Part shown: piece after piece, positions 44,404 to 52,802 of the stretch
Position numbering within the stretch: position 1 is the stretch's first letter
Layout of the letters: each line of letters begins with the position of its first letter
Origin: M55B112 sp040903745
GTDB taxonomy: Bacteria > Bacteroidota > Bacteroidia > Bacteroidales > GCA-2748055
Assembly (NCBI GenBank): GCA_040903745.1
Contig: JBBDUV010000006.1
Span: forward strand, 135,982 to 199,981
DNA length: 64,000 bases
Direction of reading: 5' to 3'
Notes under the pieces: model-generated
What the model was told of the DNA's origin: nothing
The model's database searches: none
The model's input: only the letters and a program-made list of their open reading frames with translations
Position numbers and translations under genes: made by a program

Positions 44404-46119
44404 GTGGAGAAAAACTGGGTCATAAAATCACAAGGTTCTGAAGCCGAGGTTCTTGCATTAAGCCGATCGCTTGGCATCAGCAAGTCGCTTGCCAACTTGT
44501 TGGTACAGAGAAATATAACAACTTTCGACGCAGCCAAAGTATTTTTCCGCCCGGAGCTCACTCAACTGCACGATCCCTTCCTGATGAAGGATATGGATGT
44601 TGCGGTCGATCGTATCCTGGCAGCCATTGCCAGTGAGGAGGGGGTACTGGTGTATGGCGACTACGATGTCGACGGGACCACAGCCGTGGCGCTGATGTAT
44701 TCCTTTCTTAAAGATCACCTGAAAAATATCGATTACTACATTCCAAACCGGTACAGCGAAGGATACGGAGTCTCGAAAAAGGGCATAGACTATGCTGCAG
44801 AGAAGGGTCACCGGATGATCATTGCACTCGATTGCGGGATCAAGGCAGTGGAAAAAGTGGCCTATGCCCGTTCGAAGGGGATCGATTTCATCGTTTGCGA
44901 TCACCACAATCCAGGTGATACGCTGCCCGATGCACTAGCAGTACTGGATTCCAAACGTGTTGACTGCAGCTATCCCTACAAGGAGCTATCGGGATGTGGC
45001 GTCGGGTTTAAGCTTGTCCAGGCACTCGCCACAAGGATGGATATTGGTTTCGAAGAGATTACGCACTTCCTCGACCTTGTGGTGGTAAGTATCGCGTCAG
45101 ACATCGTTCCGATTAACGGCGAGAACAGGGTAATGGCATTCCACGGACTTCAGAGACTGACCGATTCACCCCGGATCGGACTTCAGGCCATCAAGAATGT
45201 GGCCGCGTTTAATGACAAGCAGCTTACCATTGAGGATATTGTTTATAAAATAGGACCCAGACTCAATGCCGCCGGGAGAATGGAGTCGGGCAATACTGCC
45301 GTTGAACTGCTGGTGAGCGACGATCCGGACCGTGCCATGGCGATCAGCAAAAATATCAATACCATTAATATTGAACGCCGCGATGTGGATACGTCGATCA
45401 CCCGGCAGGCGGTGGAAATGATTCAGCGTGATAAGCATTTGCAGGAGCAGAAGTCGACGGTGCTTTACAATCCGGAGTGGCACAAGGGTGTGATCGGGAT
45501 TGTGGCGTCGCGGTTGATGGAGCATTATTACCGGCCGACGGTGATCCTAACCATGTCCAACGGACTGGCAACAGGTTCGGCCCGGTCGGTCAATGGATTC
45601 GACGTTTACCAGGCGATCGAGTCATGCAGTGACCTGCTGGAGAATTTCGGCGGACACAAGTATGCTGCCGGACTCACAATGAAGGTGAATCATCTTAAAA
45701 AGTTTACGCGTCGCTTCGAAGAGTATATCGATGAGAATATCCACCAGGATCAATTGATACCGGTGGTGGAGATAGATACCGAACTTCAGCTTGCTGAGAT
45801 CGATGATAAGTTTGTCAGGGTACTGAACCAGTTTCGCCCATTTGGTCCGGAGAACAATGCACCGGTATTCCTGACAGAGAATGTGTCGGATAATGGCATG
45901 GGTAAACGGGTTGGGACCGAAGGGGATCATCTGCGGCTGAACCTGGTACAGGAGGAGAATCCTTTCAAGGTGTTTATTGCCATTGCTTTTCAGAAGGGGA
46001 AAATGTTCGAGAAGATCTGTCAGGGTAAGTCTTTCGATATCTGCTACACTGTTGAGGAGAATGATTACAGGGGGAGGAAGAGTACCCAGCTGAACATCCG
46101 GGATCTGAAATTTGACTAA
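44404..46119 (+). CDS. recJ: Single-stranded-DNA-specific exonuclease RecJ
   Basis: 571 residues from the GTG at 44404 (VEKNWVIKSQG). The ATG at 44371 falls inside the promoter and is rejected. The DHH domain has GDYDVDGTTAVAL near residue 80, LDCGIK near 142 and CDHHNPGD near 158. The DHHA1 domain contains GPRLNAAGRMESG near 290, and SARSVNGFDVYQAI and FGGHKYAAGL follow. RecJ degrades single-stranded DNA 5' to 3' in recombination and repair. The C-terminal OB-like part is intact. It stands alone. Confidence 0.96.
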   Translation: MEKNWVIKSQGSEAEVLALSRSLGISKSLANLLVQRNITTFDAAKVFFRPELTQLHDPFLMKDMDVAVDRILAAIASEEGVLVYGDYDVDGTTAVALMYSFLKDHLKNIDYYIPNRYSEGYGVSKKGIDYAAEKGHRMIIALDCGIKAVEKVAYARSKGIDFIVCDHHNPGDTLPDALAVLDSKRVDCSYPYKELSGCGVGFKLVQALATRMDIGFEEITHFLDLVVVSIASDIVPINGENRVMAFHGLQRLTDSPRIGLQAIKNVAAFNDKQLTIEDIVYKIGPRLNAAGRMESGNTAVELLVSDDPDRAMAISKNINTINIERRDVDTSITRQAVEMIQRDKHLQEQKSTVLYNPEWHKGVIGIVASRLMEHYYRPTVILTMSNGLATGSARSVNGFDVYQAIESCSDLLENFGGHKYAAGLTMKVNHLKKFTRRFEEYIDENIHQDQLIPVVEIDTELQLAEIDDKFVRVLNQFRPFGPENNAPVFLTENVSDNGMGKRVGTEGDHLRLNLVQEENPFKVFIAIAFQKGKMFEKICQGKSFDICYTVEENDYRGRKSTQLNIRDLKFD

Positions 46120-46314
46120 ATCAGGCTTCTCCTCTATCTGGTTGTGTGAAGCCCGATATTTTATGCGATGAAGCCTGAAATAAATTATGCTTCGGGGAAT
46201 TTTCATCGGCAACTTTCTTGAGAACTTCGCAGAATAGCATTATCTTGATCACTGTTTAAACAGGGAGGCATTGCATGTGCTTCGGTTTTAAGAATTAACT
46301 TAAATTATCGGATT

Positions 46315-46635
46315 ATGAAATATGAAAAGTTACGGTCGCTGTTACCGTTTGCGGCAATTGGACTTCTGTTTGTTTTTTTATTTTCCGGCTGTTCCAATTA
46401 CGAGGATGTTTCCGCCTGTGTAGATGGAAAAACCTACGGGTTCCTGAATGGAATCTGGCATGGGATCATCGCTCCTGTGGATCTCATCGCTATGATCTGG
46501 CGTGAGGATGTTACCGTTTATGCCCCCAATAACAACGGGATCTGGTATGCTTTCGGATTCGTTCTTGGAAGTGGTGGCTGGGGATTTTTCGGGGGAAAAG
46601 GTGTAAGCGGCGGGAGAAAGAGAAGGAGACATTAG
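46315..46635 (+). CDS. Small conserved lipoprotein or membrane protein, unknown function
   Basis: 106 residues. The N-terminus is hydrophobic and ends at a lipobox-like LFSGC, followed by a short middle part with FLNGIWHGIIAPVDLIAMIW and a C-terminal part with NNNGIWYAFGFVLGSGG and a basic tail RKRRRH. The pattern of a short hydrophobic helix followed by an NNNGxWYxxGF block recurs in small Bacteroidota and other bacterial proteins without a known function, from memory rather than a search. It is on the recJ strand, about 195 bases away. Confidence 0.6.
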   Translation: MKYEKLRSLLPFAAIGLLFVFLFSGCSNYEDVSACVDGKTYGFLNGIWHGIIAPVDLIAMIWREDVTVYAPNNNGIWYAFGFVLGSGGWGFFGGKGVSGGRKRRRH

Positions 46636-46650
46636 TTGGAATCCCTCTGA

Positions 46651-46756
46651 GGCAGACTGTGAGAAGAAGGTTACCAGAGCTATAACACAACATTCAGCTC
46701 CACCAGGTAATGCTGGCCGTGGCAGACTATCGGAGAAAGGTTGCCAGAGCTATAAC
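46651..46756. repeat. Two 36-base direct repeats
   Basis: 46651-46686 and 46721-46756 both begin GGCAGACT and end CCAGAGCTATAAC, with differences in between. They are 70 bases apart. The second ends at the stop of the HHH barrel gene. Only two copies are seen, so this is not a CRISPR array. Confidence 0.5.
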
Positions 46757-48763
46757 CTAAAAATCCAACTGTATCTGCAATTCGCAGTCCCAAATACGGT
46801 TTCCCGGCCGAACATCTTGTCCCGAACCGGTTTCACGGCGGTGGGTGTATGCTGTCATGCCCAGTTTTGATCGTACAGTGAGCCAACGGTTCAGTTTGGC
46901 TGAGACGGTTAGGATATTTCTGGTTCCTTTGCCATACCAGGCCGGAAAAAGGAAGCTGTATCTTACCCCCGGTTCATAGGTGTAGATGCGGTTCTCCCAG
47001 TGGTTTGAGTTGAACGCAAGATAACGGTAGGTGAGCCTGATCTTCTCTTTCGGAATCACCTTTACCTGTGAATAGATCACCTTTCCTGTCTGTTTTTCCC
47101 CGCCTGATTGGAGGATTGCCAGTTCGATTCTGCCCGACAATACGAGCTTTTCAGAAAGGTCCCATGACCCGTTCAGCCGGTACTTTTGCTGTTGGTTCGT
47201 GGCATAAGAGCCATTGCCCGGCCCTGTTTCAGACAGTTTTTTCTGCCGGGAGCGTCCTGTAATCCTGAACTCAAGATCGGGTCCATCCGTAAAAGCATAG
47301 CCGAATTGTATGTTATTGCGGATGAAGAAGCCGGGGTCGCTCCCGTACCCGGGAACATTGCTTTCCCCCGAAATATCGGTAAAGAGGTACAGCCGTGCGT
47401 TGCTGAATGGTGCGATGTTTATTCCGCAGTTGATGCCTGTTTCATTCTCAGGCTTTGTTTTTGCACCATATGCTTTTGGGGTCTGGCCGTTGTATTCCAC
47501 CTGGTAGCTGCGGAAAGAGAGATTCAGCAGCAGTGCAGGGTTGATCTCAAAGGTGCCACCGGCAAGCAGAGCCATACTGGCATGGTGGTCCACCGCCACC
47601 TCCCCAAACAGTTCATAACCCTTGCCAAAGCCTACGCCATAAAATGAGAGTCCGCCCTGTACCTCCTCCTTCAATATACCTGGAGCAACGAGGTTAACAG
47701 AATCCCTGCCCCGATCGCTCAGCTCCATTTTTGAGCCGGTAGCGGACCATCCTATGTACCATTTTTCAGCCGACCGGTTGACTGATAATCCTGCTGCGTA
47801 CTGGCGTGCCAGGTTAAAACCATTGCGTTCCGGGTCGGTGCGGTGCAGGCCGGTTCGCCTGATCTGATCGAACAGGTTGGCAGGGGCCTTCAGCCTGAAA
47901 AGTGATATATCCTCCGGTCTCACAGAGCAGAAGAGGTCAGCCGTCCATCTTTGCTTCGACACTTCGGCATATACCCCCCGGTAGTAGTCATACTCCATCG
48001 TTGAGGCAAATGGTTTCGCGTACGATCTCCTGTAACCATCGGTCGTAACCCCTGTCCCCCCTGAATTGAAACCCAGTCCGTGGATCAGTCCCATGCCACG
48101 GTGAATCCTGAAATTACCCAGTATCATTTTTGAAAGCAGCTTGTCGGAGTTATACGCCAGGTACCCGGTGAAATGCTCGGGGTTGTTTCCGTTCATCCAG
48201 CGTTCGCCGGGGTCCTTTTCAAACGCCGCACCGGCCGTCCATCGTTCACCCGCATCATACCTGAGCCGGCTGGTGAATTTGAGGGGCGATCCGGGATAAT
48301 GAGGAGCCGTGACGGAGTCGGCCAGATAAGCGAGTGGAGAAGGCAGCCTGATCGCCAGGTTGGTTAGCAGCATTCCTTTGTGCACCTGCCGGGAATTTCT
48401 TCCAGGCCCCTCCGAAAGCGCGATCAGCGGAGCTACCGCTTTAAGCATTTCCTGTGTGAAACCGGGGATGGCCGCCAGCTCGTAGATGCTGAAGAAGGGT
48501 CCGTACTTTTCACGGTATTTGATGATGCCAAATGCCTGAAACGGTGTAAAAAGGCCGGAGGAATTCAGGTCGCGTTCGGAGGAGGTGTTCAGGTTCAGGG
48601 GATTACGAAGCAGGTCGGAGAGCATTTCATGGACACGTTCGGCATCGGTTTCGTCACCGTTTTCTATGATTTTTTCTGTAAGCTCTTCCAGCATAGGGGT
48701 TTCCTGGGAGGCGACAGGTAGCATGCTGAGCAACAGAAAGTTTATGAGCAGGATCCGTTTCAT
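46757..48763 (-). CDS. Outer-membrane barrel protein with N-terminal helix-hairpin-helix domain
   Basis: 668 residues. A signal peptide (1-19) is followed by ComEA-like helix-hairpin-helix repeats at about 50-125, including LNLNTSSERDLNSSG and FFSIYELAAIPGFTQEML. The remaining 540 residues have the aromatic-rich strand pattern of a large beta barrel and end DCELQIQLDF. The combination of a DNA-binding-type HHH motif with an outer-membrane barrel recurs in Bacteroidota and its role is not established. DNA uptake is one guess. It overlaps the upstream gene by 4 bases (ATGA), so translation is coupled. Confidence 0.65.
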   Translation of the reverse strand: MKRILLINFLLLSMLPVASQETPMLEELTEKIIENGDETDAERVHEMLSDLLRNPLNLNTSSERDLNSSGLFTPFQAFGIIKYREKYGPFFSIYELAAIPGFTQEMLKAVAPLIALSEGPGRNSRQVHKGMLLTNLAIRLPSPLAYLADSVTAPHYPGSPLKFTSRLRYDAGERWTAGAAFEKDPGERWMNGNNPEHFTGYLAYNSDKLLSKMILGNFRIHRGMGLIHGLGFNSGGTGVTTDGYRRSYAKPFASTMEYDYYRGVYAEVSKQRWTADLFCSVRPEDISLFRLKAPANLFDQIRRTGLHRTDPERNGFNLARQYAAGLSVNRSAEKWYIGWSATGSKMELSDRGRDSVNLVAPGILKEEVQGGLSFYGVGFGKGYELFGEVAVDHHASMALLAGGTFEINPALLLNLSFRSYQVEYNGQTPKAYGAKTKPENETGINCGINIAPFSNARLYLFTDISGESNVPGYGSDPGFFIRNNIQFGYAFTDGPDLEFRITGRSRQKKLSETGPGNGSYATNQQQKYRLNGSWDLSEKLVLSGRIELAILQSGGEKQTGKVIYSQVKVIPKEKIRLTYRYLAFNSNHWENRIYTYEPGVRYSFLFPAWYGKGTRNILTVSAKLNRWLTVRSKLGMTAYTHRRETGSGQDVRPGNRIWDCELQIQLDF

Positions 48764-49605
48764 TGCCGGGGGATGTATGAAAGTGTGATGGCCGGGGTGA
48801 TGCCGGGGATGGCCGACCAGCGGAATGCCAGATCGATCTGCAGCGTGCCAATCTCGAGGGCACTGCCGAAGGAGAGGGAATGGGGTTTTGAGTGGTAGCC
48901 GGAAAGGAGCACCACGGATCGGTTCAGCCGGTATTCAAGACCGGTTTTGACCAGGAGCAGATCAGCGTTGGAGTAGGTTGCTTCGGCCAACAGGGTGGTA
49001 TGTTGGTAAATCTCATGGGAAATGGCGGCTGACAGAGCCGATGGGAGGAGCGGACCGTAGCCGTGAAAGTTTCCAAGGTAAAACGGGCTGTTCAGCAGGA
49101 GGGCCACAGAGGTGCGGGGTGAGATTGTGTAATGAATGCCTGCTCCGGGAGAGAGACTCCAGAGGTAGTTCCATTGATCGGAGGTGAATGTGTTGCCATA
49201 ATTAAAAGAGATTCCCGCGGTGAGTTTTTCCGAGAGGGCCATGCCGAATCCCAGTTCGGAAGAGACGATTCTGTAACCATGCAGTCCGTAGGTATGTACC
49301 CTGAACTGAAACGCACCAGGATGCGCAGTGATAACAGTTTCCAGGGAGAAGATCCCCAGCTCTTTGATTACAAATGGACGGGCATGGCCGGTGGAAAATG
49401 AGGGTCTTCTTGCATGCCCCAGCAGGGCCGGATTTTGATGACTCTGTGTTGGGGAGGTGCTGATGGCACAGATGCCCCCCAGGGCCAGGCTGCGCGTTCC
49501 GGGATAGAACGATTGTCCGGCCATAGATTGAAAAATGGACAAAAAAAAGACCGGAATGATGATTTCCGGTCTGATGATTGCCCGCCTGATGCGTGCGTGT
49601 ATCAT
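48760..49605 (-). CDS. PorV-like outer-membrane beta-barrel protein
   Basis: 281 residues. A signal peptide (about 10-30) is followed by GTRSLALGGICAISTSPTQSHQNPALLG, in which the SLALGG and NPALL elements are shared with PorV/PorQ/FadL-like Bacteroidota barrels. It ends ITLSYIPRQ. PorV shuttles type IX cargo, but this may be a distinct paralogue. The stop overlaps the start of the HHH barrel gene by 4 bases, so the two proteins are probably made and used together. The function is unknown. Confidence 0.55.
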   Translation of the reverse strand: MIHARIRRAIIRPEIIIPVFFLSIFQSMAGQSFYPGTRSLALGGICAISTSPTQSHQNPALLGHARRPSFSTGHARPFVIKELGIFSLETVITAHPGAFQFRVHTYGLHGYRIVSSELGFGMALSEKLTAGISFNYGNTFTSDQWNYLWSLSPGAGIHYTISPRTSVALLLNSPFYLGNFHGYGPLLPSALSAAISHEIYQHTTLLAEATYSNADLLLVKTGLEYRLNRSVVLLSGYHSKPHSLSFGSALEIGTLQIDLAFRWSAIPGITPAITLSYIPRQ

Positions 49606-49635
49606 ATCTTGTCTGTGTTACATGGTGTGTGCGGC

Positions 49636-50148
49636 TCAGTTGGTTTTAAACTTGTATTTTACACTCTTCAGTTCTTCATTGGCCTTAACGATTTTACCTT
49701 CGAGTCCGGCCTTGAATTTCTTAACTTTTTCCAGCACCTTCTCATCGCCTGTTGCAAGAATTTGTGCCGCGAGAATCCCTGCATTTTGTGCACCGTCGAT
49801 TCCAACGGTTGCTACCGGTATTCCCGGAGGCATCTGTACGATGGAGAGCAGTGAATCCCATCCGTCGAGGGAGATTGATGCCTTGATGGGCACTCCGATA
49901 ACCGGAACCGGTGTGAGTGCTGCGACAACACCTGGCAGGTGTGCTGCCCCTCCTGCTCCTGCAATGACTACGCGTATACCGCGTTCGTATGCTCCACGTG
50001 CAAAGTCCATTGCCTGCTGCGGTGTGCGGTGTGCCGATAATGCGTTGATTTCAAATGGAATTTCAAATTCGTCGAGGATCTTTGCGGCCTTTTCCATGAT
50101 GGGAAGGTCGGATGTCGATCCCATGATAATGCTTACTCGTGGCTTCAT
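49636..50148 (-). CDS. purE: N5-carboxyaminoimidazole ribonucleotide mutase
   Basis: 170 residues, class I PurE. It starts with GSTSDLPIMEKAAKILDEF, then SAHRTP and AGAGGAAHLPGVVA, all hallmark segments, and keeps the DGWDSLLS segment near the middle. The enzyme rearranges N5-CAIR to CAIR in purine synthesis. It is upstream of the barrel pair on the same strand, but 30 bases separate them, and a functional link to those is not implied. A possible -7 element upstream is imperfect. Confidence 0.97.
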   Translation of the reverse strand: MKPRVSIIMGSTSDLPIMEKAAKILDEFEIPFEINALSAHRTPQQAMDFARGAYERGIRVVIAGAGGAAHLPGVVAALTPVPVIGVPIKASISLDGWDSLLSIVQMPPGIPVATVGIDGAQNAGILAAQILATGDEKVLEKVKKFKAGLEGKIVKANEELKSVKYKFKTN

Positions 50149-50425
50149 AATGTAATGGTTTATGTGTTGTTGGTTATAAATATCGGTTTTTCAGGCGACA
50201 AATATCGAAAAATTTTAATGAAAACTGACCGGGTTATGATCATATTTTTGACATATATGGCCATGATTATATCACTTTGGTTACAGGCATCCAGGATAGA
50301 TCGGCATGACGAGCTCTCCCGAAATACTTCGGGACAGGCTGTCTGATCATTGAAAAATAATCTATACACAGGTGAGAAGAGGTTACTTGTCCTATTTTTT
50401 CTATCTTCGTAGAAATTATCTTTTC

Positions 50426-50971
50426 ATGTCAAAAAAGCGCATCAGGGTTCTCGACCTGACCTTTGAATCTTTCATTTCCGCGGAGACCATTCAACAGGAA
50501 ATTCAGCGTATTGCTGAAGCAATGAATCGCGATCTGGCTCAAAAGAACCCAATCTTCCTGGGTATTTTGAACGGGGCATTTATGTTTGCCAGCGACCTGT
50601 TCAAGCTGATCTCTTTTCCATGTCAGATCACCTTTTTGAAACTGGCCTCCTACGATGGGACAAAGACTACAGGTACTGTAAAGCAGCTGATCGGTATCAA
50701 CCAGGATCTGAAGGACAGAACGGTTGTATTGATTGAGGATATAGTGGATACCGGGATAACTCTTGATACAATTCTGCGGCAGTTGAACGGATATGAGCCA
50801 AAAGAGATACTCGTGGCTACGATGTTGCACAAACATGACGCTTTGCAGAAGGATATTCAGCTCGATTACGTGGGGTTTGAGATTCCGGATGAATTTGTTG
50901 TCGGCTATGGACTGGATTATGATGGATATGCCAGAAATCTACCTGAAATTTATACTTTGGTGAAAGATTAA
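50426..50971 (+). CDS. hpt: Hypoxanthine phosphoribosyltransferase
   Basis: 181 residues from the ATG at 50426; an earlier ATG at 50372 lacks family similarity. The PRPP loop VVLIEDIVDTGITLDTI is near residue 108. LGILNGAFMFASDL near 48 and the C-terminal VGYGLDYDGYARNLPEIYTL are typical. It converts hypoxanthine (or guanine) and PRPP to IMP (or GMP). It lies about 50 bases before adk on the same strand, and a promoter element lies between them. Confidence 0.95.
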   Translation: MSKKRIRVLDLTFESFISAETIQQEIQRIAEAMNRDLAQKNPIFLGILNGAFMFASDLFKLISFPCQITFLKLASYDGTKTTGTVKQLIGINQDLKDRTVVLIEDIVDTGITLDTILRQLNGYEPKEILVATMLHKHDALQKDIQLDYVGFEIPDEFVVGYGLDYDGYARNLPEIYTLVKD

Positions 50972-50983
50972 CCACAAGTTTGT

Positions 50984-50991
50984 TACTTTTG
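50984..50991 (+). promoter_or_regulatory. Possible -7 element of adk
   Basis: TACTTTTG matches TAnnTTTG, 30 bases before the adk ATG. The candidate -33 (TTTG near 50956) is slightly too far upstream. Confidence 0.4.
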
Positions 50992-51020
50992 TAAAAGAAA
51001 CTCACAAATCAATAAATTTT

Positions 51021-51620
51021 ATGTTAAATATTGTATTATTCGGACCTCCGGGGTCCGGCAAAGGAACACAGGCTGAAAAGCTGATTGAGAAGTATAATCT
51101 TATTCATATATCAACAGGCGATCTGCTCAGGGCTGAGGTTGCGCAGCAGACTAAGCTTGGTATGGAGGCGAAAAAGATCATGGATTCAGGTGAATTGGTG
51201 CCGGATGAGATCGTGATGGGGATGATCCGTAAAAAACTGGAAGAGCATAAGGATGGTCCGGGTTTTATTTTTGATGGTTTTCCACGAACCGTTGAGCAGG
51301 CCAGGGAGTTGAGAAAGGTGCTGACTGATTATGATGAACGGGTTACCATGCTGATCTCTCTCCAGGTTCCCCGGGAAGAATTAGTCACGCGGCTAATTAA
51401 AAGAGGTGAAGAGAGTGGCAGGTCGGATGACAATGAGGAGACAATCAATAAGAGGATTGATGTCTATGAGCGTCAGACAGTACCGGTTACTTACTATTAC
51501 GAAAAAATGCACAAACATATTCCTGTTGATGGAATTGGTTCCATTAAGGATATATTTAAACGCATTGTTAAGGAAATTGATGATTTTGAGAAGTTTCACC
51601 AACCAGGGGAGGGTGCTTAA
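51021..51620 (+). CDS. adk: Adenylate kinase
   Basis: 199 residues. The P-loop is GPPGSGKGTQ at residues 7-16, and GFPRTVEQA near 88 is the AMP-binding signature. The LID is the short type without the zinc-finger insert, so the protein is about 20 residues shorter than E. coli Adk. It interconverts ATP plus AMP and two ADP. It is followed after 29 bases by obgE on the same strand, as in many Bacteroidota. Confidence 0.97.
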   Translation: MLNIVLFGPPGSGKGTQAEKLIEKYNLIHISTGDLLRAEVAQQTKLGMEAKKIMDSGELVPDEIVMGMIRKKLEEHKDGPGFIFDGFPRTVEQARELRKVLTDYDERVTMLISLQVPREELVTRLIKRGEESGRSDDNEETINKRIDVYERQTVPVTYYYEKMHKHIPVDGIGSIKDIFKRIVKEIDDFEKFHQPGEGA

Positions 51621-51649
51621 GTTTCATCGAATGGTTCTATTCTTTCATC

Positions 51650-52639
51650 ATGGGCAATTCCAACTTTGTCGACTACGTAAAGATTTTTTGTCGTTCCGGC
51701 AAAGGCGGGGCCGGATCCGCCCATCTTCATCGCGATAAGTTTACCCGAAAAGGAGGTCCCGACGGCGGAGATGGTGGCAAAGGAGGAGATGTGATTGTCA
51801 TGGGAAATGAGCAATTCTGGACATTGCTTCACCTAAAGTATCAGAAGCATATATTCGCCACCAACGGAGAGGCTGGGGGTGCATCACTGAAAACCGGCGC
51901 AGACGGCAAGGATGTTATCATTGAAGTCCCGTTGGGTACGGTAGCAAAGAGTGATGAAAACGGAGAGCAGCTTTTTGAGATTACCTGCCACGGTGAAGAG
52001 AAGGTGCTGATGCCGGGAGGAAGGGGTGGACTTGGGAACGACCACTTTAAGTCATCCACATTTCAGACACCAAGATTCTCGCAACCTGGAGAGGAGGGAA
52101 AGGAAGGATGGGTGATCCTGGAGTTGAAACTACTTGCGGATGTTGGTTTGGTGGGGTTCCCCAATGCGGGAAAATCAACTTTGCTGTCTGTATTATCAGC
52201 TGCCAAACCAAAAATTGCAGATTATCCTTTTACAACCCTCGTTCCCAATCTCGGGATTGTAAAATACCGTGACAACAGATCATTTGTTATGGCAGATATT
52301 CCGGGTATTATAGAAGGTGCCAGTGAAGGCAAGGGATTGGGACACCGCTTTCTGCGACATATTGAGCGAAATTCCATATTGCTGATTATGGTGCCTGCCG
52401 ATAGCAATGATATCCGCAAGGAATACGAAGTATTGGTGAATGAACTCAGAGATTACAATCCCGAATTGCTCGACAAAAAGAGATTACTGGCCATTACAAA
52501 ATCAGACATGCTCGATGAGGAACTGATTGACGAGATCAGAAGGGAGTTGCCTGAAGTCCCGTCGGTTTTTATCTCCTCAGTTGCTACCCATGGTCTAATT
52601 GAACTGAATGATCGGATCTGGAAAATGTTAACAGGTTAA
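51650..52639 (+). CDS. obgE: Obg family GTPase (ribosome assembly)
   Basis: 329 residues. The glycine-rich Obg fold (about 1-158) includes GGPDGGDGGKGGDV and GGRGGLGNDHFKS. The G domain has G1 GFPNAGKST near 167, G3 DIPGIIEGASEG near 212 and G4 TKSD near 285. The C-terminal OCT domain of some Obg proteins is absent. The protein binds the 50S subunit and ppGpp and aids late assembly. It is in the adk operon, 29 bases downstream. Confidence 0.97.
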   Translation: MGNSNFVDYVKIFCRSGKGGAGSAHLHRDKFTRKGGPDGGDGGKGGDVIVMGNEQFWTLLHLKYQKHIFATNGEAGGASLKTGADGKDVIIEVPLGTVAKSDENGEQLFEITCHGEEKVLMPGGRGGLGNDHFKSSTFQTPRFSQPGEEGKEGWVILELKLLADVGLVGFPNAGKSTLLSVLSAAKPKIADYPFTTLVPNLGIVKYRDNRSFVMADIPGIIEGASEGKGLGHRFLRHIERNSILLIMVPADSNDIRKEYEVLVNELRDYNPELLDKKRLLAITKSDMLDEELIDEIRRELPEVPSVFISSVATHGLIELNDRIWKMLTG

Positions 52640-52776
52640 AAATGGAGATGATGCTTTTCGGGGTATTATTATTTACATGGTTATCAGGCCCATTAAAAAA
52701 ATAAAGCAATAGAGAGGTCTTTGTTATAAAAATTGATTTTTATTTGAGAAAAAGTTACGATTGGAATAAAAAATCC

Positions 52777-52784
52777 TAATTTTG
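52777..52784 (+). promoter_or_regulatory. -7 element of the DUF4914 gene
   Basis: TAATTTTG, exact match to TAnnTTTG, 19 bases before the ATG at 52803. The -33 box is not clear. Confidence 0.45.
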
Positions 52785-52802
52785 CCCAAAATTTAGAGTA
52801 TT

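Noticed and set aside
46651..46756. Two 36-base direct repeats spaced as in a CRISPR array
   Set aside because: Only two imperfect copies, no third unit and no cas genes nearby.
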